Shown piece by piece: positions 43,568-51,378 of a stretch of 64,000 bases of DNA (within the stretch, counting starts at the first letter, position 1; each line of letters starts with the position of its first letter). Below the pieces are notes generated by a model. It saw nothing but the letters and a program-made list of their open reading frames with translations. It had not been told where the DNA came from and made no database searches. This stretch comes from Anaerolineae bacterium UTCFX1 (lineage in GTDB: Bacteria > Chloroflexota > Anaerolineae > Anaerolineales > Villigracilaceae), in NCBI GenBank assembly GCA_002050275.1, contig MWTB01000021.1, positions 124,001-188,000 of the forward strand, in the 5' to 3' direction. A program made the translations under genes and the position numbers.

Positions 43568-44326
43568 ATGGCAAACGAACCTTTAAGCTCGCTTCGCAAC
43601 AAGATCGCTATCCTCATAGACGGCGACAACGCGCAATCATCTCTTCTGCCACAAATGCTGGTGGAAACCGGCAGACATGGGCAAGTCACCGTCCGCCGTA
43701 TCTACGGCGATTGGACCACGAACAGTATGAACTCGTGGAAAGAAACGCTCAATTTTCACGCATTTCAACCTATTCAACAATTCCGCTACACCATCGGCAA
43801 GAACGCCACAGACAGCGCCATGATCATTGACGCGATGGACATCTTACACTCTACCGTCGTGGACGGCTTCTGCCTCGTTTCTTCTGACTCAGATTACACG
43901 CGGCTGGCGACGCGCATTCGCGAATCGGGCGTGTTCGTAATGGGCATTGGCGAGAAGAAGACTCCCAAAGCGTTCGTCAATGCGTGCGACCTGTTCGTCT
44001 ACACTGAAAATCTAGCCGCCGAGAAGAAAGCCGCGCAACAACAACAAGCGCATGCCAAGAAAACCGCAAAAGCCAAAGGCGATAAGGAAGACGCCGATCC
44101 AACGCTCATCCTCAGCCAAGCGCTTGAAATGGCGACAGGGCAAGACGGCTGGGCTCCACTGGCAGGGATGGGTAACGCGCTCTACCAACTTGATCCCGGC
44201 TTTGATCCGCGCACATATGGTCATAAGCAACTCTCGAAGATGATCGCCAGTCTAAAAGATCGCTTTGAAATGCGCACGAAGGATTTAGAAGGTCAACAGA
44301 TCTTTTATGTGAAGGTGAAGGAATAG
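43568..44326 (+). CDS. NYN domain nuclease-like protein with LOTUS/OST-HTH domain
   Basis: The N-terminal NYN domain (about 10-145) keeps the acidic metal residues: D18-x-D20-N21 in ILIDGDNAQ, the DSAMIIDAMD stretch, and LVSSDSDYTRLATRIRE. It is a PIN-like RNase fold. After a Lys/Ala-rich linker (about 155-180) a small LOTUS/OST-HTH domain (about 180-250) ends the protein, which may bind RNA. Together this suggests an RNA-cleaving protein, though the target is unknown. A -10 box right in front predicts a leaderless mRNA. Confidence 0.85.
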   Translation: MANEPLSSLRNKIAILIDGDNAQSSLLPQMLVETGRHGQVTVRRIYGDWTTNSMNSWKETLNFHAFQPIQQFRYTIGKNATDSAMIIDAMDILHSTVVDGFCLVSSDSDYTRLATRIRESGVFVMGIGEKKTPKAFVNACDLFVYTENLAAEKKAAQQQQAHAKKTAKAKGDKEDADPTLILSQALEMATGQDGWAPLAGMGNALYQLDPGFDPRTYGHKQLSKMIASLKDRFEMRTKDLEGQQIFYVKVKE

Positions 44327-44365
44327 GAAATTCAACCTTCGCAGCACAACGCTTGGCTTCAACTA

Positions 44366-44711
44366 ATGCATCTAACGCCATACACGCCAGATCAATCCGC
44401 GGAAATAAAGAATTTGTTCGTAAAGGCATTTTCAGACTCAGGCGGCGAATCTGAAGATATTCTCGTCGGAAATTGATCCAGTACGGCATTCAAATCTTAA
44501 AGAATAAGCGCATCAAATTAATAATGACCTATGGAGATATCATTTTTTATTCGAAGGCCGGCTTCAAGCCGTAAGCAAAGATGTTGTAAAAGCGCCTTTT
44601 CAACTTTCGCACCCCGAAGACTGGATGGGGCAATCGTTAATTAGCGATCCAGCCCCACCGCTTACAGATCGTCCATTCCGTGTAAAGGCGTTGAGCAGCC
44701 TCAAATGCTGA
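44366..44711 (+). pseudogene. Decayed GNAT (YhbS-like) acetyltransferase
   Basis: The frame from 44366 gives 36 residues (LTPYTPDQSAEIKNLFVKAFSDSGG) that match the start of YhbS-like acetyltransferases, then TGA. Further on, another frame gives ILKNKRIKLIMTYGD and IIFYSKAGF, and after a one-base shift near 44575 a third reads VSKDVVKAPFQLSHPEDWMGQSL, all in YhbS-like order. The middle, with the acetyl-CoA site, is missing. So at least one deletion, one frameshift and a stop have ended the gene. Confidence 0.75.
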
Positions 44712-44787
44712 TAGGGGTTGAAAAAAATGCAAAAGCTTAGCATAGTCATTTTACGAAGTCAAACACCAAGAAAGGAAATCAATACAC

Positions 44788-45390
44788 ATGCCAAATTTAG
44801 AAACGACTTCAGGAGAACCGCCGCTCGGCTATGCGGAAGTGTTGTATTGGAAAATCGCTGAAAAGACCAGCCGCATTTTTATCATAAATTTATTGTCAAT
44901 CCCGCTCGCCTTCGTCTTCGGAATTATTTTCTTTACAATTGCGCGCGTCTTCGGTAAATCAACCGGATTCTTTTTTGGAAGCGATGCGATAGCTCTTCTC
45001 TTCGCCCTGTTGTTGACGATCATAATACACGAGCTGATACACGGCGTGGCAATGCAAATCTTTGGCGCGCGCCCGAAATATGGGATCAATTGGAAAGGAT
45101 TGATGGTCTACGCGACCGCTCCGAGGTATGCATTTCAACGCAACCAATACCTCGTTGTCGCTCTGGCGCCCCTCGCGACTATAAGCCTCGCGGCATGTCT
45201 GGGCATTCTAATGCAAGCCGGCTCGCCCAGCGTCTGGTTATGGGCAATTTGCGCGACGATCAACGGCGGCGCAGCGATTGGCGATTTGTGGATAACCGCC
45301 ATAGCGCTTCGCTATCCTAAATATGCTTATATTGTTGACGAGCAGGACGGCATACGAATTTTCCTTCCACGAGACGAGAATAAAACGTAA
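44788..45390 (+). CDS. DUF3267-like membrane metalloprotease
   Basis: The 200-residue protein has four or five membrane segments and the zinc motif HELIH at 81-85 inside a hydrophobic stretch (LLLTIIIHELIHGVAMQIF). This is the mark of DUF3267, an uncharacterised family of membrane proteins with the HExxH motif. If it is a protease, it would cut within or near the membrane. Function is unproven. It follows the pseudogene and has no nearby partner. Confidence 0.78.
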   Translation: MPNLETTSGEPPLGYAEVLYWKIAEKTSRIFIINLLSIPLAFVFGIIFFTIARVFGKSTGFFFGSDAIALLFALLLTIIIHELIHGVAMQIFGARPKYGINWKGLMVYATAPRYAFQRNQYLVVALAPLATISLAACLGILMQAGSPSVWLWAICATINGGAAIGDLWITAIALRYPKYAYIVDEQDGIRIFLPRDENKT

Positions 45391-45446
45391 ATAGAAATGC
45401 GCGCCGAGTAAATAAATCCAAGCGAGAAGGGGATAATGCGAACATG

Positions 45447-46682
45447 TCATTTCTTCAATTCCTCGTACACATCCACGATCCTCTTCGCAATCTTTTCCCA
45501 CGCATAATCTTGCGCGTATGCGGCGGCTTGCGCGCTCATCTTCCGGCGTAACGCTTCATCGTTCAGTAACCACGACAATTTCTCGCATAACGTTTCAGGT
45601 TCTTCAGCGGGGATCGTGAATCCTGTTTCGCCGTCGCGAACGAGATAGGCAAGTCCGCCCACTTCGGAAGCAATTACGGGGGTGCCGCACGCCATCGCTT
45701 CGAGCGCGACCATACCAAACGACTCGTAATGCGACGGCATCACCACCACCTCCGCGGCCGAATAATAATACGAAAGTTTATCCTGATCGCGCACGCCCAA
45801 GAACACCACCGATTGATCCAAGCCAAGAACCTCGCACAAATTTTTCAAGCGCGCCATCTCGGCGTTCATCTCTTCAGGGCTTGCCGAAGGGTCACCGCCG
45901 ATGATCGCCAAATGCACAGGGCGCGACTCCTTCATCTGCAAACAAGACATCGCCTCGAGCAGAGTGTCCACGCCTTTGAGCGGCTCAATGCGCCCTACAA
46001 ATAGAATCATCCGATCGTCGGGCTTTAAACCGATGTAGGCTTTCGCCTCGTCGGAGGGAATTGGATAAAAGCGACCGACATTCACGCCCGGTGGGATAAC
46101 AACCATTTTAGACGAATCCGCTTTGTATAAGAAGCGCAACTGCGTCATCTCCGCCAGCGTAGCGACAACAATACGGTCAACGCGTCGCAAGACTCGCTTC
46201 TCACCCTCGATCCGATACGCACCTTCACGCTCGGCTTCGGTGCGCGCAATACGATTTTTCATTTCGCCGAGGGTGTGAAACATATGGACGATAGGCGCGC
46301 CCGCCCACGCGTCCGAAAGCGAAGCGGCGGCAATGCCCGACATCCAATAGTGACTGTGAATAATGTCGTATTGAATCCCTTTGTCGATGGCGAAGTCTTT
46401 AATGCCTTCCGCAAATTGCGGGATATACTCCGCCAGTTCCTGCTTAGACATAGGGTGTTCAGGTCCCGCAGGGATATGAACAACGCGGTTGCCGTAACCA
46501 AGTTCATGCAGAACATGCGGCACATGGTCGTCTTGCGAACGCGTGAACACGTCCACATGAATGCCCATTTTCCCTAATTGGCGCGTCAGTTCGCGAACGT
46601 AGACATTCATTCCGCCGGTGTCTTTACCGCCAAGCGTGGCAAGCGGGCAGGTGTGATAGGAAAGCATTGCGATACGAAGCAT
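45447..46682 (-). CDS. GT4 family glycosyltransferase (MshA/sucrose-phosphate-synthase-like)
   Basis: The GT-B enzyme has the N-terminal GGKDTGGMNVYVRELTRQL region and the donor-side motif PSHYESFGMVALEAMACGTPVIASEVGGL with the paired glutamates. Length (411) and the LVRDGETGFTIP segment match MshA- and SPS-type transferases. These move a sugar from a nucleotide donor to a lipid or small acceptor; MshA makes the precursor of mycothiol, but no mycothiol partner is nearby, so a polysaccharide role is as likely. It is divergent from tRNA-Thr. Confidence 0.85.
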   Translation of the reverse strand: MLRIAMLSYHTCPLATLGGKDTGGMNVYVRELTRQLGKMGIHVDVFTRSQDDHVPHVLHELGYGNRVVHIPAGPEHPMSKQELAEYIPQFAEGIKDFAIDKGIQYDIIHSHYWMSGIAAASLSDAWAGAPIVHMFHTLGEMKNRIARTEAEREGAYRIEGEKRVLRRVDRIVVATLAEMTQLRFLYKADSSKMVVIPPGVNVGRFYPIPSDEAKAYIGLKPDDRMILFVGRIEPLKGVDTLLEAMSCLQMKESRPVHLAIIGGDPSASPEEMNAEMARLKNLCEVLGLDQSVVFLGVRDQDKLSYYYSAAEVVVMPSHYESFGMVALEAMACGTPVIASEVGGLAYLVRDGETGFTIPAEEPETLCEKLSWLLNDEALRRKMSAQAAAYAQDYAWEKIAKRIVDVYEELKK

Positions 46683-46749
46683 AGGACTATTTTCTCACGA
46701 CACAGACGCCGCGTAAGTTCAAAAACTTGCTAGATTAGTTTTTATCCTT

Positions 46750-46755
46750 TATAAT
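46750..46755 (+). promoter_or_regulatory. -10 box TATAAT of tRNA-Thr
   Basis: A perfect TATAAT, about 40 bases before the tRNA 5' end. Confidence 0.45.
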
Positions 46756-46796
46756 CCCCGCTCGCTGTAACGCAAAATTAATTTTGCACCGCATCC

Positions 46797-46869
46797 GCCA
46801 CCGTAGCTCAGCTGGTAGAGCAGACGATTCGTAATCGTCAGGTCACGAGTTCGAATCTCGTCGGTGGCT
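46797..46869 (+). tRNA. tRNA-Thr (anticodon CGT)
   Basis: Acceptor GCCACCG/CGGTGGC, D stem GCTC/GAGC, anticodon stem GACGA/TCGTC with loop TTCGTAA, and T arm ACGAG/CTCGT with TTCGAAT all pair. Anticodon CGT reads ACG. CCA is not encoded. Confidence 0.95.
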
Positions 46870-46874
46870 CAGAT

Positions 46875-46913
46875 ATAAGCCTTGCGAAGGTTGATAACCT
46901 TCGCAAGGCTTAT
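46875..46913. terminator. 18-bp perfect hairpin after tRNA-Thr
   Basis: Arms 46875-46892 and 46896-46913 are fully complementary around GAT. It lies after the tRNA and directly after the aminotransferase stop on the minus strand, so it may end both. No T run of length is present. Confidence 0.75.
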
Positions 46914-48271
46914 TATTTGAACAAGGAAACCACCGCTTCTCGAAAAATTTTCGTGTGGTAGTTGACATCCTCTTCGGTAGTTTCAGGCGAGATCAACGCC
47001 ATGTTATGAAATGGAGTCAGCAAGATTCCGCGGTTGAGGGCGAAGAGGTGCATGTAGCGATCCAGTTCGGGGTCAACAGCGGCGTGAGCCTCTCCCCCGT
47101 TGCGCGGCGGCTTGGGGCGGAACCAGTATTCGGAGCGGTTGCCGAGTCGTTTGACGATCCATGGCAATTCAAATTCTGCAATGACCGACTCAACGCCTGC
47201 AGTGAATTTCTCTTGCAGTGCAATCGCTTTTGAATAAAACTCATCCGTAAGAACGTGTTGCAGAGTCGCTTTCATGGCGGCGATGGAGAGCGCGTTGCCA
47301 GCCAGAGTCCCGCCGATGCCGCCGACATCCGCGTCGTCGAGGTTGAGGCGCGCGGCAAATTGTTGACTCACCTCCTCGGTAAACCCGTAGACCGCGGCGG
47401 GGACGCCTCCAGCGAGGGGCTTGCCGAGGGTCAGGAAGTCCGGTTGAAGTCCGAACGAAGCGGTGCATCCGCCTGGACCCGCGCAGATGGTGTGAGTCTC
47501 GTCAATGATGAGATACGTCCCATACTTGCGGGTGATCTCGCGCAAGGCATCGTGATAACCCGCGTCGGGATGGATAATGCCGATGTTGGTCATCGCAGGC
47601 TCGGCGAGGACGGCGGCAACGTCGCGGGCAGAGAGGGCGGTTTCGAGCGCGGCAATGTCGTTGAACTCGATGACCTTCGTCGTCTCGCGCGGATCAACTT
47701 GCGGACCCATGTTGTTCGGGCGCGAGATCGGCGTGCCTTCTTCGTCGAGCGTGATGAAGGTTTCGTCCACCGAGCCGTGATAGCAATAATTGAAGACGAG
47801 AATCTTCGGGCGGTCGGTGATGAGCCGCGCCATGCGGAGCGCGAAACGATTCGCATCGGTGGCTGTGAGGGTGAACTGCCAATAGGGAAGTTTGAAGCGG
47901 CGTTGAAGTTCTTCGCCGACCCAGATCGCATCTTCATACGGAAGCATGAGCGTGATGCCTTTTTGAATCTGCTCGTTGACGGCGTTGACCGTCGCTTCGG
48001 GCGAGTGACCCGTCATCGCGCCCGTGTCGCCGAGGCAGAGGTCAATGTACTCGTTGCCGTCCACGTCGGTGAAGCGCGCGCCTTTGGCTGATTTGACGAA
48101 AACGGGAAACGATCCCGCCCAGCGAACCATCCACAACATCGGCACGCCGCCATGCAGCGACTTGCGCGCGCGTCCGTAGAGTTCGTACGATTTGGGGTGA
48201 GATTTGTGGAAGAGGGATTCTTCGCTTTTCAATAAGCGTTCGAGTTTGGTTCTATCGAATATGTTTGCCAT
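46913..48271 (-). CDS. Class III PLP aminotransferase (glutamate-1-semialdehyde mutase-like)
   Basis: The PLP-binding signature is clear: DETHTICAGPGGCTASFGLQPDFLTLGKPLAGG, with the Schiff-base Lys in LGKP. Length (452) and the glutamate-1-semialdehyde-type block GDTGAMTGHSPEATVNAV suggest the hemL/aminomutase-like branch rather than a simple transaminase. It may act on an amino-acid aldehyde or amine; haem synthesis is not implied, since no other hem gene is near. A second class III aminotransferase gene lies 67 bases upstream, with folding repeats between. Confidence 0.8.
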   Translation of the reverse strand: MANIFDRTKLERLLKSEESLFHKSHPKSYELYGRARKSLHGGVPMLWMVRWAGSFPVFVKSAKGARFTDVDGNEYIDLCLGDTGAMTGHSPEATVNAVNEQIQKGITLMLPYEDAIWVGEELQRRFKLPYWQFTLTATDANRFALRMARLITDRPKILVFNYCYHGSVDETFITLDEEGTPISRPNNMGPQVDPRETTKVIEFNDIAALETALSARDVAAVLAEPAMTNIGIIHPDAGYHDALREITRKYGTYLIIDETHTICAGPGGCTASFGLQPDFLTLGKPLAGGVPAAVYGFTEEVSQQFAARLNLDDADVGGIGGTLAGNALSIAAMKATLQHVLTDEFYSKAIALQEKFTAGVESVIAEFELPWIVKRLGNRSEYWFRPKPPRNGGEAHAAVDPELDRYMHLFALNRGILLTPFHNMALISPETTEEDVNYHTKIFREAVVSLFK

Positions 48272-48284
48272 GATTTGAATTTAT

Positions 48285-48339
48285 CAAAGGTCAAATGTCG
48301 AAAGTCGAATCGTCTGACCTTTGACATTCGACTTTCGAC
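48285..48339. repeat. Interleaved inverted repeats between the two aminotransferase genes
   Basis: Arm A (48285-48293, CAAAGGTCA) pairs with A' (48315-48323). Arm B (48297-48310) pairs with B' (48326-48339). Their order A-B-A'-B' means only one stem can form in a plain hairpin, or both as a pseudoknot. Confidence 0.7.
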
Positions 48340-49622
48340 TATTTTATGGTTTCTTTCAACGCTTCCCCAAATATCTTCAACCCATCATTGACCTGCTCAC
48401 TCGTCACATTCAGCGGAGGAATCCAGCGCAGGGTGTTGTCGTATGTTCCGCACGAGAGGAGCAACATGCCTTTCTCTTCGGCGGAATGGATCACGTCCTT
48501 CACCATTTGCTTTTCTTTGGCGCGATTGCCGTTTGCGGTAAATTCCGTGCCGATCATCAAGCCTTTGCCGCGCACATCGCCGATCTGCGGATACTCCTCC
48601 TGCAACTTGCGCAGTCCCGTCATCAGTTGGATTCCCTTTTCGGTTGCATTCTCCAGCATATTTTCATCACGCATCGCGCGGATGGTGGCGACTCCCGCCG
48701 CGCAGGCGATGGCGTTGCCGCCGTACGTCCCGCCGATGGAGCCGACATCCACTTTCTTCATGATGTCTGTGCGAGTAAACACGCCAGAGAGCGGCATGCC
48801 CGATGCGATTCCCTTCGCGGCAGTGATGATGTCTGGCACGACGTTGAAATGTTCTAGCGCGAACCACTTCCCCGTGCGACCAAAACCCGATTGCACTTCG
48901 TCGAAGATGAGCAGGATGCCGTGCTTGTCGCAGACGTCGCGCAGCCCTTTCATGAACGACGTGGGCGGGACAACGTATCCACCCTCGCCCAAAACAGACT
49001 CGATCAGGATCGCGGCGGTCTCTTTCGGCGCGGTCTGCGAGGCGAGCAAATATTCGAGCTGTTCGAGGCAATACTGGCTGGTTTGTTCTTCGGTCATGCC
49101 GAGCGCGTACGCATACGGGAACGGCGCGACGTACACTCCCGCCATGAGCGGAGCGAATCCCGCGCGATAAATTGTCTTGGAGGTGGTCAACGCCATCGCC
49201 GCATGAGTCCGCCCGTGGAAGGAGCCGTTGAAGACGATCACATTCTGCCTACCTGTTGCCGCTTTTGCAATTTTGACGGCGTTTTCTACCGCCTCAGCGC
49301 CCGAGTTGGCGAAGAAGAACGAATCAATCGAAGGCGGAGAAATTTTCCGCAGTTCCTCGACGAGTTGCAACATCGGTTTGTGGACGACGATATTCGCCTG
49401 CGCGTGGATAAAGTTCGCGGCTTGAGCTTGAATCGCTTCGACTACTTTCGGATGGCAATGACCCGTGTTCGCCACGCCGATTCCGCAGGTGAAGTCGAGC
49501 AGTTTGCGCCCATCGTCGGTGTAGATGTACGACCCTTCCGCTCGTTCGGCGACAAAGTTGAAGATGCGACTCCATGCGGGGGTTACGTGGGGGAAGTTAT
49601 CTTGATAGAGTTGGTTGATCAC
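48339..49622 (-). CDS. gabT: 4-aminobutyrate aminotransferase-like class III aminotransferase
   Basis: It moves an amino group from 4-aminobutyrate or a related omega-amino acid to 2-oxoglutarate, with PLP. Motifs are GSFHGRTHAAMALT and IFDEVQSGFGRTGKWFALEHFNVVPDIITAAKGIASGMPL, with the PLP-Asp and Schiff-base Lys. The 427-residue length fits GabT. Ornithine or acetylornithine aminotransferases are the main alternatives. It precedes another class III aminotransferase on the same strand, consistent with amino-acid fermentation, and diverges from smpB. Confidence 0.85.
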   Translation of the reverse strand: MINQLYQDNFPHVTPAWSRIFNFVAERAEGSYIYTDDGRKLLDFTCGIGVANTGHCHPKVVEAIQAQAANFIHAQANIVVHKPMLQLVEELRKISPPSIDSFFFANSGAEAVENAVKIAKAATGRQNVIVFNGSFHGRTHAAMALTTSKTIYRAGFAPLMAGVYVAPFPYAYALGMTEEQTSQYCLEQLEYLLASQTAPKETAAILIESVLGEGGYVVPPTSFMKGLRDVCDKHGILLIFDEVQSGFGRTGKWFALEHFNVVPDIITAAKGIASGMPLSGVFTRTDIMKKVDVGSIGGTYGGNAIACAAGVATIRAMRDENMLENATEKGIQLMTGLRKLQEEYPQIGDVRGKGLMIGTEFTANGNRAKEKQMVKDVIHSAEEKGMLLLSCGTYDNTLRWIPPLNVTSEQVNDGLKIFGEALKETIK

Positions 49623-49724
49623 GACGACCTTCCTGAGGTGAGATATTGTAATTGTACCAAGAGGAAAGATTATATGATAGAGGGCTGCGCGGCGACGCTA
49701 TTCCTATTTTACAAAATCGCGATG

Positions 49725-49733
49725 TGGTAACAT
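49725..49733 (+). promoter_or_regulatory. Extended -10 for smpB; leaderless transcript predicted
   Basis: TGGTAACAT matches an extended -10 and ends seven bases before the ATG at 49740. Confidence 0.4.
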
Positions 49734-49739
49734 AAAATC

Positions 49740-50198
49740 ATGACGGAGAATATTAAAGTCGTCGCGACAAATCGCAAGGCGGGATTCGAATACTTCCTGC
49801 TCGAACGCTTCGAAGCAGGACTGGTCCTGCAAGGCAGCGAGATTAAATCTATTCGCGCAGGGCAGGTCAGCATCCAAGAATCTTATGTGGAGATCGAAGC
49901 CGGCGAGCAAGCCTGGCTGGTCGAAGCGCATATCGCTCCATACGAGCAAGCCAACCGCTTCAATCACGACCCCAAACGCAAACGCAAACTCCTGCTCCAC
50001 AAAAAGCAGATTCGCGAGCTATGGAACAACACCCGCATCAAAGGCATGACGGTTGTGCCAACGCGCGTCTACCTCAAGAATGGTCGCGCAAAGATTGAGG
50101 TCGCGCTCGCCAAAGGCAAAAAAGCGTACGATAAACGAGCGACCATCGCAAAACGCGACGAGGCGAGAAGCGCCGAACGCCAAACTCGAGTTCGATAG
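49740..50198 (+). CDS. smpB: SsrA-binding protein SmpB
   Basis: SmpB brings tmRNA to ribosomes stalled on broken mRNAs. The 152-residue protein has the OB-fold core with FEYFLLERFEAGLVLQGSEIKSIRAG, the RKRKLLLHKKQI stretch and the basic C-terminal tail (KRDEARSAERQTRVR) that enters the mRNA path. The tmRNA gene (ssrA) is not in the window. The next gene starts 20 bases later. It is one of two rescue factors here, with ArfB. Confidence 0.95.
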   Translation: MTENIKVVATNRKAGFEYFLLERFEAGLVLQGSEIKSIRAGQVSIQESYVEIEAGEQAWLVEAHIAPYEQANRFNHDPKRKRKLLLHKKQIRELWNNTRIKGMTVVPTRVYLKNGRAKIEVALAKGKKAYDKRATIAKRDEARSAERQTRVR

Positions 50199-50217
50199 CG
50201 CGAGCTGTCAGGTCATT

Positions 50218-50994
50218 ATGCATCCACATACCATCGGCGGCATCAACAAACTCCCTGAAGCAGAAAAACGGAACATCTACGCCCGCTACATTCCGCCCGG
50301 ATTAATCGAGAAGTTCCAGCTTGAGAATTTGGCAGAAAACCGCGATCTCTTACGATTCTCATTCGTCGAAGGATCGAGCGATATGGAATTGAAGCTTTAT
50401 CATAAAGTCGGTTTCCCCGATCCGATCCTTTACACGCATCTAGCCGATTCGATGAACGGTCAAATTTTCGTCTTGTTGTATATCTTAAACGATCCCGATT
50501 CGCCGCGCTTCGACGTGGACAAAATGCCCGACGGCAGCCCAACGCGATTCGGCATTCATAAGCGCAATTTGGGCGCGGAACGATCCGCAATGGAAGCGGG
50601 GTTGACGCCGGGTCAGATTCGTCGCGGCTTGCGCTCTTTGCGCCAAGCAATTAGCGCTTTTGAAGATTTCATCGCTTACCTTGGACACGATATGTATTAC
50701 ATCGAGCCGCTGTATTATCACAACGCGATCATCTTCGAGCGTTATGGATTCAATTACCAGATCGGGAAAAAATTGATGGGGCAGATTCACGCCGAATTCG
50801 CAGATGGAGGCGTTCTCTGTCAGCGTTTGAACAATTCCAGTCCATTTCGTTCGCCCGACGCCGCCAACAGCCTGCGCTTGCGCTCTTGGGCAATCCACGA
50901 CGGCATTCTAGGAGAACCGTTCACCAAAGTCACCATGTACAAACGCGTGGGGGTTTCCGCCGGAATAGACACGGCTCCTGGCTGCGAATGGTAA
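50218..50994 (+). CDS. Conserved-looking 258-residue protein of unknown function
   Basis: I start it at the ATG giving MHPHTIGGINKLPEAEKRNIYARYIPPGLIEKF, which is 20 bases after smpB; the longer open frame upstream is a shadow of smpB. The protein is soluble, with LAENRDLLRFSFVEGSSDMELKLYH and a middle HDMYYIEPLYYHNAIIFERYGF stretch rich in aromatics and histidine. No transport, kinase or known catalytic motif is seen. Its place beside smpB hints at, but does not show, a link to translation. Confidence 0.7.
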   Translation: MHPHTIGGINKLPEAEKRNIYARYIPPGLIEKFQLENLAENRDLLRFSFVEGSSDMELKLYHKVGFPDPILYTHLADSMNGQIFVLLYILNDPDSPRFDVDKMPDGSPTRFGIHKRNLGAERSAMEAGLTPGQIRRGLRSLRQAISAFEDFIAYLGHDMYYIEPLYYHNAIIFERYGFNYQIGKKLMGQIHAEFADGGVLCQRLNNSSPFRSPDAANSLRLRSWAIHDGILGEPFTKVTMYKRVGVSAGIDTAPGCEW

Positions 50995-51031
50995 GCAAGG
51001 CTCTGCACGCCGCTCGAACGCATTAAATAAC

Positions 51032-51062
51032 ATGAAGATCATGACTGTATCATGATCTTCAT
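51032..51062. terminator. 13-bp perfect hairpin between the 258-residue gene and the tRNA remnant
   Basis: Arms 51032-51044 and 51050-51062 pair around CTGTA. It can end the plus-strand gene and the minus-strand tRNA. Confidence 0.65.
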
Positions 51063-51065
51063 CAG

Positions 51066-51125
51066 TAGCGGGGGCAGGACTTGAACCTGCGACCTTCGGG
51101 TTATCTGCCACTGCTCCACCCCGCA
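51066..51125 (-). pseudogene. Initiator tRNA-Met gene with a 12-base internal deletion
   Basis: On the minus strand the acceptor arm (GCGGGG/CCCCGC), D arm start (GTGGAGCAGTGGCAG), AACCCGAAGGTCGCAGG and T arm with TTCAAGT are textbook initiator tRNA. Position 1/72 is unpaired, the hallmark of initiators. But between GGCAG and ATAACCC the bases expected there (CTCGTCGGGCTC) are missing: the 3' half of the D stem, the 5' half of the anticodon stem and the C of CAT. The tRNA cannot form an anticodon arm, so it is nonfunctional, or the assembly lost 12 bases. Confidence 0.8.
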
Positions 51126-51135
51126 TCCAGTATTA

Positions 51136-51151
51136 GAGCCCGACGATAATA
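51136..51151 (-). promoter_or_regulatory. Extended -10 box of the initiator tRNA remnant, overlapping a displaced tRNA segment
   Basis: TGGTATTAT (minus strand, -10 at 51146-51151) fits a tRNA promoter like that of tRNA-Arg here. The next 11 bases downstream (51136-51146) read TCGTCGGGCTC, the segment missing from the tRNA. Confidence 0.5.
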
Positions 51152-51316
51152 CCACAGGCGTATAGCAGAGTCAAGTCGCCTACTCAAAACAACGCGCGCG
51201 CTTAAGCTCCGTAAGCGCAGGCTGCACCTTGATAAGTTCGACGACTTATAGTTTAATCGGCATACTCTTAACAAACGTCCTCTCCGCGCGGCGTCAACTT
51301 TTGTTAAGATTCAGGG

Positions 51317-51322
51317 TATAAT
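51317..51322 (+). promoter_or_regulatory. -10 box TATAAT of the response-regulator gene
   Basis: A perfect TATAAT with a TTGTTA-like -35 at 51301. It gives a leader of about 50 bases before the ATG at 51379. Confidence 0.4.
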
Positions 51323-51378
51323 GTTCTTATCTTTCAAGGAAATTATTTAGGGTTACGCCTTACAATCGGCCAGCGCTT

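Noticed and set aside
50908..51126. 72-residue minus-strand frame
   Set aside because: It is a translation of the tRNA remnant and hairpin (a common false gene over tRNAs).
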